Assembly: GCF_003173715.1 (NCBI RefSeq)
Contig: NZ_CP029550.1
Location: forward strand, 1,364,001 to 1,428,000
Reading direction: 5' to 3'
DNA length: 64,000 nucleotides
Source: Methylobacterium durans
Lineage (GTDB): Bacteria; Pseudomonadota; Alphaproteobacteria; Rhizobiales; Beijerinckiaceae
Positions 9,205 through 23,100 of the stretch are shown here, piece after piece; within the stretch, counting starts at the first letter, position 1, and each line of letters starts with the position of its first letter. The notes below the pieces were generated by a model. The model saw nothing but the letters and a program-made list of their open reading frames with translations. It was not told the DNA's origin and did not search any database. Made by a program: the position numbers and the translations under genes.

Positions 9205-10320
9205 ATGCCCCAAACTGCGAGGGCTCCCATGGTGTGGTCTCCCTTTCTCGCCGTCCCCGTTCTCGGGCTCACCGCCCTGGCGCTTGGCGCCTGCAACGAG
9301 GCGCAGGCCCCCGCCGCCCGGCCCGAGACGAGTCGTCCGGTCCTCGTCCAGCGCGTCGCCGCCGAGAGCCGGGTGCCCGAGCGCAGCTTCGTCGGCACGA
9401 TCCGCCCGCGCATCGAGAGCGATCTCGGCTTCCGCGTGCAGGGCAAGGTCGCCCGCCGCCTCGTCAATGTCGGGGACGTGGTCGCGGCGGGCCAAGCGCT
9501 CGCCACCCTCGACGAGATCGACCTGAACCTCCAGACCGAGCAGGCGGAGGCCGAGCGACGGGCCGCGAGCGTGGCGGTCGAGCAGGCCGAGGCCGACCTG
9601 AAGCGCACCCTCACCCTCGCGACGCAGGGCTGGACCGCGACCGCCGTCACGGACCGCCAGAAATCGGCGACCGAAGAGGCGCGCAGCCGCCTGCTCCGGG
9701 CGGAGCGGGCGCTGAACCTCGCGCGCAACGCCGCCTCCTACGCCGTACTGAGCGCGGATGCGGACGGCGTCATCACCGCGACATCCGTCGAGCCCGGGCA
9801 GGTGGTGGCGCCGGGCCAAGCTGCGATCCGCCTCGCCCGCACCGCCGAGCGCGAGGCCGTGGTGGCCGTGCCCGAGGCTCTCGTCGGCCGGGCGCGGGAG
9901 AACGGGGCGAGCGTCGCGCTCTGGTCGCAGCCGAATGTCCGCTACCAAGCCCGCCTGCGCGAGCTCGCCCCCGCCGCGGACGCCGCTACCCGCACCTACC
10001 TCGCCCGATTCTCCCTGCCCGAAGCCGATGCCGCCGTGCAGCTCGGCATGACGGCGACTGTCACGCTGACGGCCGATTCCGCCGAGCGGGTGATGCGCCT
10101 GCCCCTCGCGGCGCTCTTCAACCAGGGCACCGGCCCCGCCGTCTGGACGGTGGACGAGGAGGGGCGGCTCACGCTGAAGCCGGTCACGGTCGCGGCCTAC
10201 GAGGCACAGGAGGCGCTCGTCGTCTCCGGTCTCGCGGACGGTGACCGCGTCGTGCGGCTCGGCGTCCAGAAGCTCGATCCCGGCCAGCGCGTGCGCGTGG
10301 TCGAGGCGCTGGAATATTGA
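9205..10320 (+). CDS. RND efflux periplasmic adaptor lipoprotein (AcrA/MexA type)
   Basis: About 371 residues. A lipoprotein signal ends LGLTALALGACNEAQ, with the lipobox Cys. Then come an N-terminal strand segment (PVLVQRVAAES), LGFRVQGKVARRLVNVGDVVAAGQ (first lipoyl half), a short coiled-coil hairpin (about 110-185), SADADGVITATSVEPGQVVAPG (second lipoyl half) and the barrel with GMTATVTL. Start choice: ATG 9205 keeps an Arg in the n-region; ATG 9229 has a good GAGGG ribosome site six bases away; a TTG further upstream is unlikely. First gene of a three-gene operon with the pump and a TetR regulator. Confidence 0.9.
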   Translation: MPQTARAPMVWSPFLAVPVLGLTALALGACNEAQAPAARPETSRPVLVQRVAAESRVPERSFVGTIRPRIESDLGFRVQGKVARRLVNVGDVVAAGQALATLDEIDLNLQTEQAEAERRAASVAVEQAEADLKRTLTLATQGWTATAVTDRQKSATEEARSRLLRAERALNLARNAASYAVLSADADGVITATSVEPGQVVAPGQAAIRLARTAEREAVVAVPEALVGRARENGASVALWSQPNVRYQARLRELAPAADAATRTYLARFSLPEADAAVQLGMTATVTLTADSAERVMRLPLAALFNQGTGPAVWTVDEEGRLTLKPVTVAAYEAQEALVVSGLADGDRVVRLGVQKLDPGQRVRVVEALEY

Positions 10321-10357
10321 GGCGGCGCCCCAGCGCGTCCGCCAGGGAGACGATCCC

Positions 10358-13300
10358 ATGAAGCGCTTCAACCTCTCCGAATGGGCGGTCCACCACCGGG
10401 CGGTGGTGCTGTTCCTGATCCTCGCCGTCGCGGCGAGCGGCACCCTCGCGTTCCTGCGTCTCGGCCGGGCCGAGGACCCGAACTTCACGATCAAGGTGGC
10501 GGTCGTCACCGCAATCTGGCCCGGCGCGACGGCCCGGGAGATGCAGGATCAGGTCGCCGACCGGATCGAGAAGAAGCTGCAGACGCTTCCCCATTTCGAG
10601 AAGGTGATGACCTACGCGAAGCCCTCCTTCGCGGCGATGCAGGTCACCTTCCGGGACAACACGCCGGCCGCCCAGGTGCCGGCCCTGTTCTACCAGATCC
10701 GCAAGAAGCTCGACGACGTGCGGGGCGAATTGCCGGCCGGCGTGATCGGCCCGAGCGTCAACGACGAGTACGGCGACGTCGATTCGATCCTCTACATGCT
10801 GACCGGCGCCGGCGCCGATTACGGGCAGCTGAAGAAGGTGGCCGAGGGCCTGCGCCAGCGCCTCCTCAAGGTCGAGGGCGTTGTCAAGGTGAACCTTTAC
10901 GGGGTGCAGGAGCCGCGGATCTTCGTGGAATTCAGTCACGCCAAGCTCGCGACCCTTGGGCTGACGCCCCAGACCCTGTTCGAGTCACTCGCCCGCCAGA
11001 ACGCGGTGACGCCCGCCGGCACCGTCGAGACGGGCGCGCAGCGGATCCCGCTGCGGGTCACCGGGGCGCTCGACGGCGTACGTGCGGTGGCCGAGACGCC
11101 GGTCGAGGCGAACGGCCGCACCTTCCGCCTCGGGGACGTTGCGAGCGTCAGCCGCGGATACGCCGACCCGCCGGACCAGCTCGTGCGCCAGCGCGGCGAG
11201 CCCGCCCTCGGCGTCGGCGTCGTGATGGCGCGCGGCGCCAACATCCTGGATTTCGGCAAGGCGGTCGGGGCCGCGACCGGCGAGTTCATGCAGGCAGTGC
11301 CGCAAGGCATCTCGGCGGAGCAGATCGCCGACCAGCCGAAGGTGGTCGAGGAGGCGGTCTCGGAGTTCGAGCATTCCTTCGTGGAGGCGCTCGCGATCGT
11401 GCTGCTCGTCAGCTTCCTGTCGCTCGGCTGGCGCACCGGCATCGTGGTGGCGCTCTCGGTACCGCTCGTGCTCGCCATGACCTTCGTGGTGATGCAGGCC
11501 ATGGGCATCGACCTGCACCGCATCACGCTGGGCGCCCTCATCATCGCGCTGGGCCTGCTCGTCGACGACGCCATCATCGCCGTCGAGATGATGGTGGTGA
11601 AGATGGAGCAGGGCTGGGACCGGATGCGGGCCGCCGCCTTCGCCTGGGAATCGACCGCCTTCCCGATGCTCACCGGCACGCTCGTCACGGTGGCGGGATT
11701 CCTGCCGGTGGGCTTCGCCAATTCCTCCACGGGCGAGTATGCGGGCGGCATCTTCTGGGTGGTGGCAATCGCCCTCGTCGTGTCCTGGCTCGTGGCCGTT
11801 GTGTTCACGCCCTATCTCGGCGTGCTGCTGCTGCCGAAGGATCTCGCCAAGCGTCACGCCGTGCATGGCGACCCGGACGCGCTCTACGACACCCGCCTCT
11901 ACCGGACGCTGCGCCGGGTCATTCAGGCCTGCGTGCGCTGGCGCAAGACGACCGTGCTCGCGACGCTCGCCATCTTCGTCGGCTCGGTCGTCGGCTTCGG
12001 GCACGTGCAGCAGCAATTCTTCCCGCTCTCCGAGCGGCCCGAGCTGTTCCTGCAATTGCGGCTGCCGCAGGGAACGTCGATCGGCGCCACGCGGGCGAGC
12101 GTGGAGCGCGCCGAGGCGCTGATCGGGCGGGATGACCCGGACGTCGCGACCTACACCGCCTATGTCGGGCAAGGCTCGCCGCGCTTCTGGCTCGGCCTCA
12201 ACCCGGAACTGCCGAACGAGGCCTATGCCGAGATCGTCATCGTGGCCAGGGGCGTGGCGGCGCGCGAGCGCGTCAAGGCGCGTCTCGAGAAGGCGGTGGC
12301 GGGCGGCGCGCTGGCGGAGGCGCGGGTCCGCGTCGATCGCTTCAATTTCGGGCCGCCGGTCGGCTTCCCCGTGCAATTCCGCGTGGTGGGCCCTGATCCC
12401 GCCCGCGTGCGCGACGTCGCGTACCGTGTCCGCGACGTCGTGCGCGGCAATGACAAGACGGTGGAGGCGCAGCTCGACTGGAACGAGATGGCACCCAGCG
12501 TCCGCCTCGTCGTCGACCAGGAGCGCGCCCGGGCGCTCGGCCTCAACGTGCAGGACGTGTCGCAGACCCTGCAGACCCTCTTGACCGGCATCACCGTGAC
12601 GGCGGTGCGCGAGGGCATCGAGCAGGTGGGCGTGGTGGCCCGCGCGAACGCCGCCGAGAGGCTCGACCTCGGCCGCGTCGGCGACCTCACGGTGCTCGCC
12701 CGCAACGGCCTCGCCGTGCCGGTTGCGCAGGTCGCCCGGCTCGAATTCGCCCACGAGGAACCGATCCTGTGGCGGCGCAACCGCGACATGGCGATCACCG
12801 TGCGGGCGGACGTCGTCGACGGCGTGCAGCCGCCCGACGTGACGAACGCGATCTGGCCGCAGCTCAAACCGATCCGGGATTCGCTGGCGCCTGGCTACCG
12901 GCTCGAGATCGGCGGGGCCGTCGAGGAGGCGGACAAGGCGAACGCCTCGCTCTTCGTACTCTTCCCCGTGATGATCCTCGCGATGCTCACCCTGCTGATG
13001 ATCCAGCTGCAGAGCTTCTCGCGCCTCTTCCTCGTCTTCCTCACCGCGCCGCTCGGGCTGATCGGGGCCTCGCTCGGCCTCAACCTCTCGGGCAAGCCCT
13101 TCGGATTCGTGGCACTCCTCGGGCTGATCGCGCTTGCCGGGATGATCATGCGCAACGCCGTCATCCTCGTCGACCAGATCGAGACGGACGTGGCTTCGGG
13201 CCATCATAGCCGGGGGCAGGCCATCGTCGAGGCGACGGTGCGCCGGGCCCGTCCCGTGGTGCTGACGGCGCTGGCGGCGATCCTCGCGATGATCCCGCTC

Positions 13301-13492
13301 TCGCGCAGTGCCTTCTGGGGGCCGATGGCGATCACCATCATGGGCGGGCTGTTCGTCGCGACCTTCCTGACTTTGCTGTTCTTCCCCGCCCTCTACGCCC
13401 TCTGGTTCCGCCGCAGGCTGGACGAGGGAGCGCCCGACGCTCAAACTGAGGCCCGTTCCCCGGTCCACCACCTCGCCATCGCGGCAGAATGA
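10358..13492 (+). CDS. efflux RND transporter permease (AcrB/MexF-like)
   Basis: 1044 residues from ATG 10358, preceded by AGGGAGA. This start removes a long N-terminal extension in the same frame. Twelve TM segments in the RND layout are visible: TM1 at about 14-32, the porter domain with DPNFTIKVAVVTAIWPGATA, TM2-6 from about 340 to 500 containing LGLLVDDAIIAVEMM (the paired Asp of the proton relay), a second porter domain at about 560-850, and TM7-12 with GLIALAGMIMRNAVILVDQIE. Substrate not readable; the architecture suggests drugs, solvents or lipophilic compounds rather than metals. Its stop overlaps the start of the TetR gene (ATGA), implying coupling. Confidence 0.93.
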   Translation: MKRFNLSEWAVHHRAVVLFLILAVAASGTLAFLRLGRAEDPNFTIKVAVVTAIWPGATAREMQDQVADRIEKKLQTLPHFEKVMTYAKPSFAAMQVTFRDNTPAAQVPALFYQIRKKLDDVRGELPAGVIGPSVNDEYGDVDSILYMLTGAGADYGQLKKVAEGLRQRLLKVEGVVKVNLYGVQEPRIFVEFSHAKLATLGLTPQTLFESLARQNAVTPAGTVETGAQRIPLRVTGALDGVRAVAETPVEANGRTFRLGDVASVSRGYADPPDQLVRQRGEPALGVGVVMARGANILDFGKAVGAATGEFMQAVPQGISAEQIADQPKVVEEAVSEFEHSFVEALAIVLLVSFLSLGWRTGIVVALSVPLVLAMTFVVMQAMGIDLHRITLGALIIALGLLVDDAIIAVEMMVVKMEQGWDRMRAAAFAWESTAFPMLTGTLVTVAGFLPVGFANSSTGEYAGGIFWVVAIALVVSWLVAVVFTPYLGVLLLPKDLAKRHAVHGDPDALYDTRLYRTLRRVIQACVRWRKTTVLATLAIFVGSVVGFGHVQQQFFPLSERPELFLQLRLPQGTSIGATRASVERAEALIGRDDPDVATYTAYVGQGSPRFWLGLNPELPNEAYAEIVIVARGVAARERVKARLEKAVAGGALAEARVRVDRFNFGPPVGFPVQFRVVGPDPARVRDVAYRVRDVVRGNDKTVEAQLDWNEMAPSVRLVVDQERARALGLNVQDVSQTLQTLLTGITVTAVREGIEQVGVVARANAAERLDLGRVGDLTVLARNGLAVPVAQVARLEFAHEEPILWRRNRDMAITVRADVVDGVQPPDVTNAIWPQLKPIRDSLAPGYRLEIGGAVEEADKANASLFVLFPVMILAMLTLLMIQLQSFSRLFLVFLTAPLGLIGASLGLNLSGKPFGFVALLGLIALAGMIMRNAVILVDQIETDVASGHHSRGQAIVEATVRRARPVVLTALAAILAMIPLSRSAFWGPMAITIMGGLFVATFLTLLFFPALYALWFRRRLDEGAPDAQTEARSPVHHLAIAAE

Positions 13493-14160
13493 CGGGCCGC
13501 CCGGATGGACCTATTCTGCGTACAAGCGTTCTGCCACCGATGACCGTGACCGACCTAGCCCGCGACGCCGCGACCGACCCGGACACCAGCGACCTGCGAT
13601 CGCGCATCCTCACGATCGCCGAGCGGCTGTTCCGCGACATGGGCTACCGGAAGACGACGGTCGCCGATATCGCGGCGGCCCTGCGCATGAGCCCCGGCAA
13701 CGTCTACCGCTTCTTCCCGTCCAAGAAGGCGCTGAACGAGGCGGTTGCCGAGCGGCTGCTCGCGCAGATCGAGGCGGAGCTCGGCCGGATCGTCTCGGAA
13801 TCCTGTTCGCCCGCCCGCGAGCGCCTGCGCCGGTTCCTGCGGACCACGCACGCGATGAGCGCGGGCCAGTTCACGGCCAACCGCCGCATGCACGACATGG
13901 TCGAGGTGGCGATGGCCGAGAGTTGGGAAGTCATCCACGGCCATATCGACCGCGTGGAGGAATTGCTCGTCGTCCTCGTGACGGAGGGCGTGCGCAGCGG
14001 CGAGTTCCGGGCTGTGGACCCGCGGGCGGCGGCGCGCTGCGTGCAGACCGCGATCGTGCGCTTCTGCCACCCCGCCCTGATCGCCCAATGCGCAGACCGC
14101 GAGCAGCCGACAATCGACGAGATGACCGATTTTTTGCTGACGGGATTGGGGACGGGCTGA
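13489..14160 (+). CDS. TetR/AcrR-family repressor of the adjacent RND operon
   Basis: 223 residues. The N-terminal helix-turn-helix is canonical: LRSRILTIAERLFRDMGYRKTTVADIAAALRMSPGNVYRFFPSKKALNEAV (about 35-90). The C-terminal ligand domain is variable. It starts inside the stop codon of the pump gene (ATGA at 13489-13492), so it is translated with the operon; an internal Met18 is an alternative start. Role inferred: repressor that senses a pump substrate and binds the palindrome at 9155-9170. Convergent with the response-regulator gene, 3 bp apart. Confidence 0.9.
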   Translation: MTGRPDGPILRTSVLPPMTVTDLARDAATDPDTSDLRSRILTIAERLFRDMGYRKTTVADIAAALRMSPGNVYRFFPSKKALNEAVAERLLAQIEAELGRIVSESCSPARERLRRFLRTTHAMSAGQFTANRRMHDMVEVAMAESWEVIHGHIDRVEELLVVLVTEGVRSGEFRAVDPRAAARCVQTAIVRFCHPALIAQCADREQPTIDEMTDFLLTGLGTG

Positions 14161-14163
14161 GGG

Positions 14164-14810
14164 TCAGGCGGGGTCGGCCATGTGGGCCGCGCCGTAGCGG
14201 TTGTGGACGCCGAGGGCCCGGTAGAGGGCGTTGGCGTGCACCTTCACCGTGTTCTCGGTCAGCCCGAGGGCGATCGCGATCTCCTTGTTGGAGCGGCCGC
14301 AGCGGATCAGGCGCAGCACGTCCTGCTGGCGCGGGGTGAGCTTGCCGGTGAGTTCCGGAAGCCGCGCCGGCACGGGAACGGCCGGGGGCGCCGATTGCGG
14401 CGGCAGCTCGGTCACCGCGGAGGGCACGTAGATGCTGCCCGCGAGCACCGTGCGGAAGGCGTTGGCGATCTCGGAGATACCGAGCGTCTTCGGGACGTAA
14501 CCGTGCAGACCCGCCTGCAGGGCGAGCAGGATGTCCTCGCGCCCGCCCGAACCCGTGACGACGACGACTCGCACCTTCGGAAACACCTCGCGCACGCTGC
14601 GCAGGCTGGTGGCGTTGCCGACGCCCGGCATGGCGAGGTCGAAGGAGGCGAGGCTGATCTCCGGATGCTCCCCGAGCACCTGCATGGCCTCGTCGAGGGA
14701 ACCCACCTCGATGACCGAGGTGAAGCCGCAATCGCGCTTCAGGAGGTCGGAGACGGCGGCACGAAACAATTCGTGATCGTCGGCGACGAGGGCGACGGCG
14801 CCTGGACTGC

Positions 14811-14814
<4 letters not shown>
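14164..14814 (-). CDS. LuxR/NarL-type response regulator
   Basis: 216 residues. Receiver domain at residues 6-125 with acidic pocket ADDHE and phosphoacceptor Asp59 (ASFDLAMPG), Thr in VVVVTGSGG, and Lys in GYVPKTLG. The C-terminal LuxR helix-turn-helix (about 150-212) reads LTPRQQDVLRLIRCGRSNKE and then GLTENTVKVHANALYRALG. Its start overlaps the stop of the upstream hybrid kinase by 4 bp (ATGA, 14811-14814), so the pair is a dedicated two-component system. Confidence 0.93.
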
Positions 14815-18032
<3,218 letters not shown>

Positions 18033-18749
18033 GGGCGGAAATTGCTGACAAGAGACTTTCGGCTTCGCTCAAACGGATATTTGGAATTTTCCCCCCGTGA
18101 CAACTTTTCTGCCACACGAAGACTGGTGTTAGAACGGGTACTAACACTGCCTCCACGAGTCCTCAGGGATTAACATTCGATAGAACGTCAGCACCGCGAC
18201 AACTGCGTATTCTGCCGCACAGATTCTGCTCATTCGTGAATACACGCGCACAACCGAAATTTGCGTGTGCAGGGCTTAGCGCCGCGTTCTGAGCTCAGTT
18301 GCATCCGTCGACGCCGAGCGCGACGTGATGGTGCTTCGAGAAGAGATCGGCTCGGCGCACCTTCGGAGCGGCATCAAGCGCTGAGCACCGTACCATAGTT
18401 CAGAGCTCAATTTGCACAGTGTTAGAGCCATGCGATAGAGGCATGTCATCGCTGGTAGATTGCGGACGAGGCTTCATTCCAGGATCATCAGGCTCGGGCA
18501 TCGAACTCGTGGACGCGGCTCGCGCACATGACCGCTCGTCTCCTCGTCCGCGCGGGCGACGCTCTGGCGCCGCGCTTCCACGCCTCGGATCTCAAGGTCC
18601 TCCAGACCACGAGCGACGAGAACATCGCAGTCGACTTCCATCTCTTCGCCTGATCTTCCGAGGACGAGCGGGCGACGCGACGTGCCCCATCAATCGACGC
18701 GCACAGCCACGCCTGGCCGCGCCGGGGAAGCGTCCCGCGGCGCCCGCCC
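18033..18749. other. 717-bp spacer with imperfect direct repeat; no supported gene
   Basis: AT-richer stretch between the kinase gene and the small gene at 18750. An 18-19 bp imperfect direct repeat, GTTC(T/A)GAGCTCA(G/A)TTGCA, occurs at 18286-18304 and 18398-18416; the left copy includes the palindrome CTGAGCTCAG. A 41-codon plus-strand frame at 18528-18653 (MTARLLVRAGDALAPRF...) has plausible composition but no recognisable homology or clear ribosome site. The kinase promoter should be at about 18040-18180. Confidence 0.4.
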
Positions 18750-19094
18750 TCAGCGCGGCGGCGGTTCCGACCGCTCGGAGGGCGGCAGTCCTGCGTACCA
18801 GGCTGCGTAGGGTGTGGCCGCAACCGGGCGCCGGTCGAGATCTGGAGCCCCGTCCGTCCACCAGATCGGCCCACGCTCGCCGAGATCGCGCTTGGCCGCC
18901 TCGATCGCGATGCGCGCATCGGCGAGCGCCTGAGGATCCTTCGCCCTGCGCCCGGCCCGGAGCGCGCGGCGAGCCTCCATCAGGGCGCGCAGGCCCCGAT
19001 CCCGCGAGACGGGCTCGAGATCCGGGCGATGGCGACGCCAGAGCCGGCCGAGCAGCACGATGTAGCGCCCATCCGGCGTCTCGATCACCCGCAT
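18750..19094 (-). CDS. small conserved hypothetical protein (GRLWRR type)
   Basis: 114 residues starting MRVIETPDGRYIVLLGRLWRR, then an Arg/Ala-rich helical region (LRALMEARRALRAGRRAKDPQALADARIAIEAAKRDLG) and IWWTDGAPDLDRRP. The pattern 'GRLWR...LM.ARRA...AIEAAKR.LGERGPIWWTDGAPD' recurs in short Rhizobiales proteins of unknown function, as I remember them. No signal peptide or membrane segment. Soluble, basic; function unknown. Confidence 0.75.
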   Translation of the reverse strand: MRVIETPDGRYIVLLGRLWRRHRPDLEPVSRDRGLRALMEARRALRAGRRAKDPQALADARIAIEAAKRDLGERGPIWWTDGAPDLDRRPVAATPYAAWYAGLPPSERSEPPPR

Positions 19095-19234
19095 GCCGGC
19101 TCTCCGCGAAAGAGTGGAGAGGCCCGATGATGCGCGAGCCTGTCAGGGTGGGCAACCGGCCACGACGACACCCTTTCGAGAGGGCGCGGTGCCGGGAGCC
19201 GTCCGGGTAAGCCCGGCCGGGCCGAGTGCCTGTG

Positions 19235-19915
19235 TCAGGGGAGGCCGAGAGGCGTTCGCGGCGCCTCGTCCCGCCAGCCCTTCGCGCCGATGAGGGGCAC
19301 GAAGCTGACCGGCCCGAGCGTCTCGGCGTCGAAACGGTCGACGTCCCGGCGCACGACCTTCACCAGTGTCTGATCGCCCGAGCGCCCGCCGACCGGCATG
19401 ACGAGGCGGCCTCCGATCTGCAATTGCCGGCGGAGGCAATCGGGAACCTCGGGGCCGCCGGCGGAGGACAGGATGGCATCGAAGGGCGCCCGCTCCGGCA
19501 ATCCGAGCGTGCCGTCGCCGGCATGAACCCGCACCGTGTCGAAGCCGAGCGCGGCGAGGCGGAGGGAGGCCGCCCGCGCGAGTTCCGGGTGCCGCTCGAT
19601 CGCGTCGACCTCGCCCGCGAGGTGGCTGATCACGGCGGCCGCGTAGCCGGAACCGGCACCGATCTCGAGCACCCGGTCGCCCGGCTGGATCGCCGCGGCC
19701 TCGACCATCAGGGCGACGATGTAGGGCTGCGAGATCGTCTGGCCGGCCCCGATCGGGAGCGGCCCGTCCTCGTAGGCCGAATCCCGGAGATCTTCAGGCA
19801 GGAACCGCTCGCGGGGAACGGCGCGCATCGCCGTGACGACGCGGGCGTCGGCCAGTCCGCGCCCGATGATCTGCCGCTCGATCATGCGATCACGTCGCCG
19901 CGCGAAATCCGCCAT
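19235..19915 (-). CDS. pcm: protein-L-isoaspartate O-methyltransferase
   Basis: Repairs L-isoaspartyl residues in aged proteins using S-adenosylmethionine. 226 residues from ATG 19915; the open frame extends upstream but the family begins at MADFARRRDRMIERQIIGRG. Motifs: VPRERFLPEDLRDSAYEDGP, PIGAGQTISQPYIVALM (Pcm signature), VLEIGAGSGYAAAVIS (SAM-binding motif I) and FDAILSSAGGPEVPDCLRRQ. C-terminus FVPLIGAKGW is typical. Divergent from the LOV kinase gene, sharing a 250-bp spacer. Confidence 0.94.
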   Translation of the reverse strand: MADFARRRDRMIERQIIGRGLADARVVTAMRAVPRERFLPEDLRDSAYEDGPLPIGAGQTISQPYIVALMVEAAAIQPGDRVLEIGAGSGYAAAVISHLAGEVDAIERHPELARAASLRLAALGFDTVRVHAGDGTLGLPERAPFDAILSSAGGPEVPDCLRRQLQIGGRLVMPVGGRSGDQTLVKVVRRDVDRFDAETLGPVSFVPLIGAKGWRDEAPRTPLGLP

Positions 19916-20167
19916 GGCCGCCTCCCGCCCGGAATGGTCGGTCCATCGGAACAAGATGGCCGCGGAGCGCGCGTTCCCGCTCGGATATCCGGTTGATCCA
20001 TGATTTGCAGCTCTACCTGCGGTTGCGGTTCGCGGCGGCGCGGGCAAAGCCCTGAGGAGGATCGGCGGAGCCGCCCTTTGTCCGCTCGCAACGATGCGCT
20101 AAGCGAGCCCGGACCGGGTTCCAGCCTCGCCGGGGAGGAAGCCGGATTCGGGTCTTCACGGGGGCGA

Positions 20168-23100
20168 ATGGCGCAGGCGGGGATGGGAGCGGCGGACGGA
20201 GCGGGCGAGCTGGCGGCGCTGCGGGACGAGCGCGACGCGCTGGCCGTCGAGGTCGCGCGGCTGCGCGGCCTCCTCGCGCAGCCGGAAACGTCGCAGCTCG
20301 CCGGACCGACCCGGTCTACGCCGGCGATGCGCGACGTCCTGTTCGCGGCGGTCGAGAAGACCCGCATGCCGATGATCGTCACGGATCCGAACCTTCCGGA
20401 CGACCCGATCATCTTTGTCAATCGCGCCTTCCAGGAATTGTCGGGCTATTCCGCGGAGAGCCTGGTCGGCCGCAACTGCCGCTTCCTGCAGGGGCCGGAC
20501 ACCGATCCGGAACAGGTCGTGGCGATCCGCGCGGCGCTCGCCGAGCAGCGCGAGATCGCGGTCGAGATCCTGAACTACCGGATCGACGGCACTCCGTTTT
20601 GGAACGAACTCTACATCAGCCCGGTCTTCGGCACGGGGGGCGAAGTCCTCTACCATTTCGGAAGCCAGGTCGACGTCAGTTCCTACCGGCAGGCGCGGCA
20701 ATCGCTCGCCCGCAGCGAGGCACGCTATCAGGCGATTTTCGACGGCGCCGTCGATTTTGCGATCGTCGCGACCGATTCCTCGGGTCTCGTCACCAACTGG
20801 AACGTCGGCGCGGAGCGCGTCCTGGGCTGGAGCGCGTCCGAGATGATCGGCGAGCCGGTCGACCGGATTTTCGTGCCCGAGGATCGGGCCGCGGGCCGAG
20901 CCGACTTGGAGATGGGGCGCGCACGCGAGAGCGGCTGGGCGAGCGACGAGCGTTGGCACCTGCGCAAGGACGGTTCGCGCTTCTGGGCCTCCGGCGAGAT
21001 GCTGCCGCTGCGCGGCGAGGCCGGGCGCGTCGACGGTTTCCTGAAGATCCTGCGCGACCGCACCGCCGAGCGCGCCCGGGACGAGGCGCTCGCCGAGACG
21101 GAGACGCGCTTCCGCACGCTCGTCGAGGTGAGCCCGCAGGTGGTCTTCTTCGCCGACGCGACGGGCTGCGTGACCTACTGCAACCCGTTCTGGCACGCCT
21201 ATACGGGGCTCGATCACGACGAGACGATTGGGGACGGCTGGATCCGTGCCTACCCACCCGAGCGGCGGCCAACCGTGATGGAGGCGTGGCGCTTGGCGGT
21301 CCAGACGGGCGAGCGCTACGAGGTCGAGATGCCGCTGCGCCGGGCGCGCGACGGCGCGGACCGCTGGTTCCTGGTGCGGGGGGAGCCCGTGCGGGACGCG
21401 GCCGGCCGGATCACGAGCTGGATCGGAGTCGCCATCGACATCGACGAGCGCAGGGCGGCAGAGGCGCAGCACGCCTTCCTTCTCGCGCTCGCGGCGACGC
21501 TGCTCGCCCTGTCCGAGCCGCGCGCGATCATGGACGCGGCGGCTGCGGCCCTGCGCAACCACCTCGACGTCGATCATGTCGGCTACGGCGAACTGGCCGG
21601 CACGGTGGCGGCGGAGGCGAGTGGTGCGGGCGTGCGCGCAGCGCTCCTGCGCGGCGAGACCGTCGTCGTCCCCGCCGCCGCGGCCCGCGGAGCGCCGACC
21701 TGGCCCGCCGCCATCCACGTCCCGCTGCTTCGCGACGGTGCGTTGCGGGCGATCCTCCAAGTGCGGTCGAACGCTCGGCAGAGCTTTCGGCCCGACGAGG
21801 TCGTCCTCGTCGAGGAGGTGGCCGCCCGCACCTGGGACGCCCTTGTCCGGGCGCGCGCCGAGGATGCCCTGCGCGAGCTGAACAGCTCGCTGGAGCGGCA
21901 GGTCGCCGAGCGCACCCGGAACTGGAGGCGATGTGGCGGACGAGCCGCGATCTCCTGTGCGTCGCCGATTTCAACGGAAACTTCCTCAACCTGAACCCCG
22001 CCTGGGCGACCACCCTCGGCTGGAGCACCGAGGCGCTGCGGGCGCGCCCCTTCCTGCATCTCGTCCACCCTGAGGACCGAGCGGCGACGATCACCATCCT
22101 GCACGGGCTGGAGCGGGGCGAGGAGGTGGTCGGCTTCGAGAACCGCTACCGGAGCCGCGACGGCACCATCCGCTGGCTCTCGTGGAACGCCGTCCCCCGC
22201 GACGGGCTCGTCTACGCCGTGGTGCGCGACGTGACCGTGGAGCGGGCGCAAGGCGAGGCCCTGCGCGCCACCGAGGATGCGCTGCGGCAGGCACAGAAGA
22301 TGGAGGCGGTCGGCCAGCTCACCGGCGGCATCGCCCACGACTTCAACAATCTTCTCACCGGCATCGTCGGCTCCCTCGACCTGCTTCAGACCCGCCTCGG
22401 TCAGGGCCGCATCGACACGCTGGAGCGCTATGCCAAGGCCGCGATGACCTCGGCCAACCGCGCCGCCGCACTGACCCACCGCCTGCTCGCCTTCGCCCGG
22501 CGCCAGCCCCTCGAGCCCCGGCCGGTGGCGGTCAACGATCTCGTCGCGTCGCTCGAAGATCTCCTGCGGCGCACCCTGGGAGAGGCGGTCGCCCTGACGA
22601 TCCGACCCGAGCCGGAGCTGTGGCCGACGCTCTGCGACCCGAACCAGCTCGAGAGCGCGATCCTCAACCTCGCGATCAATGCCCGCGACGCGATGCCGGA
22701 CGGCGGCAGCCTGACGATCGAGACCTGCAACACGCATCTCGGCGCCGACATCGCCCCGCGCCATCCCGGAGTCACGGCGGGAGATTACGTCGCGCTCGCG
22801 GTCGGCGACACCGGCTCCGGCATGACGTCGGACGTCATCGCGCGCGCCTTCGACCCCTTCTTCACCACGAAGCCGCTCGGTCAGGGAACGGGGCTCGGCC
22901 TCTCCATGATCTACGGCTTCGCGCGCCAGTCGGAAGGACACGCAGCGATCCGCTCGGAGTCCGGCCAGGGCACGATCGTCACCCTCTACCTGCCGCGCCA
23001 CCGGGGTGAGGCCGTGCCACTTCCGGAGCCGGACGGGTTCGATCCGAGCCGGCGGGCCGGCGACGGCGAGACGGTCCTCGTGGTCGAGGACGAGGCGGTG

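Noticed and set aside
10985..13471. 828-codon minus frame opposite the RND permease
   Set aside because: Shadow frame with extreme His/Arg/Glu composition; the plus strand carries a complete 12-TM RND pump.
18528..18653. 41-codon plus frame (MTARLLVRAGDALAPRF...)
   Set aside because: No ribosome site or homology; too short to call.
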